64,000 nt of DNA from Neomesorhizobium albiziae (GTDB lineage: Bacteria; Pseudomonadota; Alphaproteobacteria; Rhizobiales; Rhizobiaceae): NCBI RefSeq assembly GCF_900114255.1, contig NZ_FOSL01000023.1, positions 1 through 64,000 of the forward strand. The letters are read 5' to 3'. Below are positions 60,876 through 64,000 of the stretch, one piece after another (position 1 is the stretch's first letter; the number at the start of each line of letters is the position of its first letter). Under the pieces are notes generated by a model. That model was not told the origin of the DNA and made no database searches. It was given only the letters and a program-made list of their open reading frames with translations. Made by a program: the position numbers and the translations under genes.

Positions 60876-60896
60876 GATAACGACTGGAACTGCCGG

Positions 60897-60930
60897 GCGG
60901 ATCGGCCGCAAGGCCGGTCCGCTTCTTTTG
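60897..60930 (+). terminator. Attenuator-like hairpin between binding protein and permease
   Basis: GCGGATCGGCC and GGCCGGTCCGC pair around GCAA and are followed by TTCTTTT. This is a good intrinsic-terminator shape inside the operon, just before the permease gene. It would let the binding protein be made in excess of the membrane parts. Confidence 0.6.
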
Positions 60931-60946
60931 TCTGGAGACGCCTAAA

Positions 60947-61627
60947 GTGCCTCACTGGCTGCAATTGATGATCGAATCGCTCGGCCCGCTGTTGTGGGCC
61001 GCATTGATTTTTACGGCCCCCCTCACCCTATTGTCCTTCGTGCTGGGCCTTGCTCTCGGCCTCGCGGTGGCGCTGATCCGGCTGTTTGCCGCATGGCCGT
61101 TCACAGCGATCGCGCGCTTCTATGTCTGGATCATCCGCGGCACCCCGCTTCTGGTCCAGCTGTTTCTGATTTTCTACGGACTGCCAAGCGTCGGCATCGT
61201 GCTTGATGCCTTTCCGGCGGCACTGATCGGCTTCACCCTCAACATCGGCGCCTATTCCTCCGAAATCATACGCGCCGTCATTGCTTCGGTGCCGAAAGGG
61301 CAATGGGAAGCTGCCTATTCGATCGGCATGAACTGGCCGCAGGCCATGCGCAGGACTATCCTGCCGCAGGCAGCCCGTGTCGCCGTGCCGCCGCTTTCCA
61401 ATACCTTCATCTCGCTGGTCAAGGATACATCGCTGGCCGCGGCGATAACGGTGCCGGAAATGTTCCAGGCCGCGCAACGTATCGTCGCCGCCACCTACGA
61501 ACCGCTGATCCTTTATATCGAGGCGGCGCTCATCTATCTCGCACTGAGTTCCATCCTGTCGTCCCTGCAAGTCAGGCTCGAATCTCGCCTCAACCGCTAT
61601 GGCGGGTTCCTGGAGGCGCGGGCATGA
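60947..61627 (+). CDS. Polar amino-acid ABC permease
   Basis: A 226-residue permease of the HisM/GlnP type with the EAA-type loop PKGQWEAAYSIGMNWPQAMR. The start is GTG 60947, supported by GGAG nine bases upstream. Only one permease gene is present, so it probably works as a homodimer, as in cystine transporters. Its stop codon overlaps the ATPase gene start. Confidence 0.92.
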   Translation: MPHWLQLMIESLGPLLWAALIFTAPLTLLSFVLGLALGLAVALIRLFAAWPFTAIARFYVWIIRGTPLLVQLFLIFYGLPSVGIVLDAFPAALIGFTLNIGAYSSEIIRAVIASVPKGQWEAAYSIGMNWPQAMRRTILPQAARVAVPPLSNTFISLVKDTSLAAAITVPEMFQAAQRIVAATYEPLILYIEAALIYLALSSILSSLQVRLESRLNRYGGFLEARA

Positions 61628-62370
61628 TCGAGCTCACCGACATCGAAAAGCGCTTCGGCGACAACGTCGTCCTGCACGGCGTAAGCGCGCGCATTGCCGA
61701 AGGCAATGTGACGGCGCTCGTCGGCCCTTCCGGCGGCGGCAAGAGCACGCTTCTGAGGTGCATCAACCTGCTGGAAATCCCGACCTCGGGCACGGTTCGT
61801 ATCGGCGAAGAAGCGCTGACCTTCCGTCCCGGCCACAAGGTCGGCTGGGCATCGGTGCAGAAATTGCGCCGCCAGACCGGCATGGTGTTCCAGAATTTCC
61901 AGCTTTTCCCGCACCGCACCGCCGTCGAGAATGTGATGGAAGGCTTGGTCACTGTTCTCAAATGGCCGAAGGAAAAAGCCCGTGAACGAGCGCTGGCGCT
62001 GCTCGAAAAGGTCGGCCTGGCGCACAAGGCCGATGCATGGCCGGCAACGCTCTCTGGCGGACAGCAGCAGCGCGTGGCGATCGCCCGGGCGCTGGCGCCT
62101 TCACCGCGTGTTCTGTTGTGCGATGAGCCTACGTCAGCGCTCGACCCGGAACTTTCCGGCGAGGTCGTGGATGTGCTGAGCCAACTCGCAAAGGAAGGCA
62201 CCACGATGGTGATGGCCACGCACGACCTGCGGTTAGCGTCGAAAATCGCCAATGAAGTGGTCTTCCTGGAGGCCGGCGTGGTGGTCGAAACCGGGCCGGC
62301 TTCTGAAGTCTTCGGCAATCCCCAGCGCGAAAGAACCAAACGCTTCATCACCACGCTGACGCACCACTGA
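61624..62370 (+). CDS. Polar amino-acid ABC ATPase
   Basis: A 248-residue ABC ATPase of the polar amino-acid group. Walker A is GPSGGGKSTLLRCINLL, the signature is LSGGQQQRVAIARALA, Walker B is VLLCDEPTSALDPE and the H-loop is in MATHDLRLA. It overlaps the permease stop codon by four bases. It ends this importer cluster. Confidence 0.95.
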   Translation: MIELTDIEKRFGDNVVLHGVSARIAEGNVTALVGPSGGGKSTLLRCINLLEIPTSGTVRIGEEALTFRPGHKVGWASVQKLRRQTGMVFQNFQLFPHRTAVENVMEGLVTVLKWPKEKARERALALLEKVGLAHKADAWPATLSGGQQQRVAIARALAPSPRVLLCDEPTSALDPELSGEVVDVLSQLAKEGTTMVMATHDLRLASKIANEVVFLEAGVVVETGPASEVFGNPQRERTKRFITTLTHH

Positions 62371-62434
62371 ATCCGGTCTCATTCCCCTGGAGGCGTCAAC
62401 CACGTCTTAAGCCTTCGCGGTCAGACTGAGGCGC

Positions 62435-63241
62435 ATGGTCGGATTCGTTCTTCCAAAGCTCAGATGGCTGGTCATCGGCGCGGTGGCGGCCGGCGGCTGG
62501 GCTGTAACCCAGGAGCCTGTCAGCAAACGGCAGCAACGCCCCGCCGAACGGCCGGCGGCGGCGCGCAGCGTTGCGAAAGAGCGGCAGAGCGAGCCAGTCC
62601 GGCGGCAGCAGAGGCCGCAGAGCAGCATGCAGGCCACCGCGTCTGCCGACCGACCCCAAGCGGCAATACCCGAGCCGCGGCCCTCGAAACAACTCACAAC
62701 CAGTTCGATCAAGCGGCCCGACAAGCCCGTCGCGCAGCCGTACTACACCAAATCACGTGTCCGGCTTCGCGAAGCAATGGGCACTAACGCGCGAGTCATC
62801 ACATGGCTTGAACAGGGCGAGCAGGCGACCGTGCTGGAGAGCTCTGGCAAATGGCGCCGCGTCACAGTGGCCGGCCGCAAGGGCTGGGTCCATGGCGATT
62901 ATCTGCAATTGCCGGATCCGGATGCGCCGCGCCCGCAGGCGCCGGTAGCGAAAACTGTCCCAGCCAAAGCCGTGGGGCCGGTTCCCGCAGCCAAACCGAA
63001 ACAGCCAGTCGTTGCCGCCAGGCGGGAAAAAGAACCGGGCCTGTCTGCGAAACCGCTGGAGTCCTTGGCGCCCGCCATCAGCAAACCGCTCGCCGGGTTG
63101 TTGCAATCGAAACGCCCGGCTCGCCAGGCGCAGCGCGGCGACTGCCAGTGCCCCTACGATCTGATGATCAACGGCAAGGAGTGTGGCGACCGCAGCGCTT
63201 ACGTCATGCGCGGGCGGGCCAACGAGCAGTGCTACCTCTGA
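62435..63241 (+). CDS. SH3-domain envelope protein with cysteine-rich tail
   Basis: A 268-residue protein with an N-terminal membrane segment (about 8-25), a Gln/Arg/Pro-rich linker, a bacterial SH3 domain at about residues 103-155 (RLREAMGTNARVITWLEQGE, then WRRVTVAGRKGWVHGDYLQL), a second linker, and a C-terminal CQCPYDLMINGKECGDRSAY motif with conserved cysteines, seen in many alphaproteobacterial proteins. It may bind peptidoglycan or a surface partner. Function is unknown. Confidence 0.8.
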   Translation: MVGFVLPKLRWLVIGAVAAGGWAVTQEPVSKRQQRPAERPAAARSVAKERQSEPVRRQQRPQSSMQATASADRPQAAIPEPRPSKQLTTSSIKRPDKPVAQPYYTKSRVRLREAMGTNARVITWLEQGEQATVLESSGKWRRVTVAGRKGWVHGDYLQLPDPDAPRPQAPVAKTVPAKAVGPVPAAKPKQPVVAARREKEPGLSAKPLESLAPAISKPLAGLLQSKRPARQAQRGDCQCPYDLMINGKECGDRSAYVMRGRANEQCYL

Positions 63242-63333
63242 TATTGCGGGCGTTCGAAGCCGGATTTCGCGACTGAAACCGCTGGAAAGGGCCAGCGGAG
63301 GCTTCGTTTGGCATGTTAAGGGTTGAAGCCTAC

Positions 63334-63379
63334 TGCATAATTCCTTAAATCGGAGTCGATTTAAGTGTAAAATCATGCA
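63334..63379. repeat. Palindromic repeat upstream of map, unit A
   Basis: TGCATAATT and CTTAAATCG face CGATTTAAG and AATCATGCA, a palindrome with a small mismatch. It belongs to the dispersed rhizobial type that is often joined to a second CTACAGCG unit, as here. Confidence 0.65.
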
Positions 63380-63391
63380 GCAATTCAAGTG

Positions 63392-63434
63392 CTACAGCGA
63401 CCTTTGCGCGTCTGAAAGACGCGCGGCGCTGTAG
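63392..63434. repeat. Palindromic repeat upstream of map, unit B
   Basis: CTACAGCG and CGCTGTAG enclose an inner GCGCGTC/GACGCGC stem. The same outer ends occur at 26321-26364, so this is a second copy of the family in the window. It lies 68 bases before the map start. Confidence 0.75.
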
Positions 63435-63502
63435 ACGATCCGGTGCCAAATCAGGGCGTGCTCGCGCCGAATTGGCGTCACGCCGAAACTCTGGACACCG
63501 AC

Positions 63503-64000
63503 ATGGTCACCTATCTCGACGCCGCCACCGCTCCGCTCCGCAATACCGGGCAGATTCGCCTCTATGGCGAGGATGCGTTTGCAGGCATGCGCAAGGCCTG
63601 CGACCTGACCGCCCGTTGCCTTGACGAACTGGCTGGCATGGTGAAGCCCGGTGTCACCACAGAGGCAATCGACCGTTTCGTCTTCGAATTCGGCATGGAT
63701 CACGGCGCCCTGCCCGCCACGCTGAACTATCGCGGCTACACGAAGTCGTCCTGCACATCGATCAACCATGTCGTCTGCCACGGCATTCCCGACCAGAAAC
63801 CATTGAAGGAGGGCGACGTTGTCAATATCGACGTCACCTACATCCTCGACGGCTGGCACGGCGATTCCAGCCGCATGTATCCGGTCGGCCAGATCAAGCG
63901 CGCCGCCGAGCGCCTGCTGGAAGTCACCCACGAATGCCTGATGCGCGGCGTCGCCGCGGTGCGTCCCGGCGCCCGCACCGGCGCCATCGGCGCGGCCATC
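63503..64000 (+). CDS. map: Methionine aminopeptidase, type I (3' end outside window)
   Basis: The first 166 codons of the enzyme that removes the N-terminal methionine from new proteins, cut by the window edge. The metal-binding core is visible in DVVNIDVTYILDGWHGDSSR, with both metal-binding aspartates, and substrate residues in YTKSSCTSINHVVCHGIP. The ATG at 63503 fits the family start. No stop codon is present in the window. Confidence 0.93.
   Translation, partial: MVTYLDAATAPLRNTGQIRLYGEDAFAGMRKACDLTARCLDELAGMVKPGVTTEAIDRFVFEFGMDHGALPATLNYRGYTKSSCTSINHVVCHGIPDQKPLKEGDVVNIDVTYILDGWHGDSSRMYPVGQIKRAAERLLEVTHECLMRGVAAVRPGARTGAIGAAI

Noticed and set aside
63392-63931. A 179-codon minus-strand frame at the right edge
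   Set aside because: The plus strand here encodes methionine aminopeptidase with metal-binding motifs, so the minus frame is a shadow.

Overview
This window is ordinary GC-rich alphaproteobacterial chromosome, most like Rhizobiales of the Mesorhizobium/Phyllobacteriaceae type. The evidence is a tandem glycine riboswitch ahead of gcvTHP, a cpa/tad pilus locus, the gene string thrS-yidD and folE-hisI, the minus-strand run aminotransferase-hom-glpX-recJ, a class I PHA synthase, and several palindromic intergenic repeats of rhizobial type. Species assignment is an inference from gene content. I saw no insertion sequence, integrase, phage module or CRISPR array.

Layout. 1-2.4 kb: pccA (minus). 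2.6-6.6 kb: glutathione-dependent formaldehyde oxidation genes frmA and fghA, with a DUF1353 gene, a YaiI gene and a DUF1345 membrane gene between them. 6.7-8.4 kb: a membrane cytochrome b with a Tat-exported molybdopterin oxidoreductase. 8.5-13.6 kb: an XRE regulator, the glycine riboswitch and gcvT-gcvH-gcvP. 13.6-21.5 kb: cpaB, cpaC, a small lipoprotein, cpaE, cpaF, tadB, tadC and tadD (minus). 21.7-23.7 kb: parE. 23.8-32.4 kb: unlinked small units (hydrolase, DMT transporter, cupin, DUF2336, MaoC/CitE-like pair, flavin reductase, nitroreductase, repeat-containing secreted protein, acyltransferase). 32.5-39.1 kb: thrS, yidD, a frameshifted LysR gene, a NifU/IscU-like gene, folE, hisI and a patatin. 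39.1-45.1 kb: recJ, glpX, hom, an aminotransferase and a lipoprotein (minus). 45.2-48.9 kb: phaC, an M15/YcbK lipoprotein and tRNA-Glu. 49.0-50.2 kb: three unrecognised small genes. 50.4-53.4 kb: a biosynthetic operon of type III polyketide synthase, methyltransferase and FAD oxidoreductase (minus). 53.7-62.4 kb: a FadR-type regulator, a Cys/Met-type PLP enzyme, a carbohydrate-type ABC importer and a polar amino-acid ABC importer. 62.4-64 kb: an SH3 protein and the start of map, cut by the window edge.

The most interesting unit is the three-gene type III PKS operon, which looks like a compact aromatic or pyrone product pathway. Next is the catabolic cluster 53.7-62.4 kb. It couples a PLP C-S or C-N lyase to a sugar-type importer and a cystine-like importer, behind a regulator with a clear TGGTC-N-GACCA operator. 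Coordinates were read by eye and starts were chosen by Shine-Dalgarno spacing and family length. Family calls rest on recognised motifs, not on database searches.
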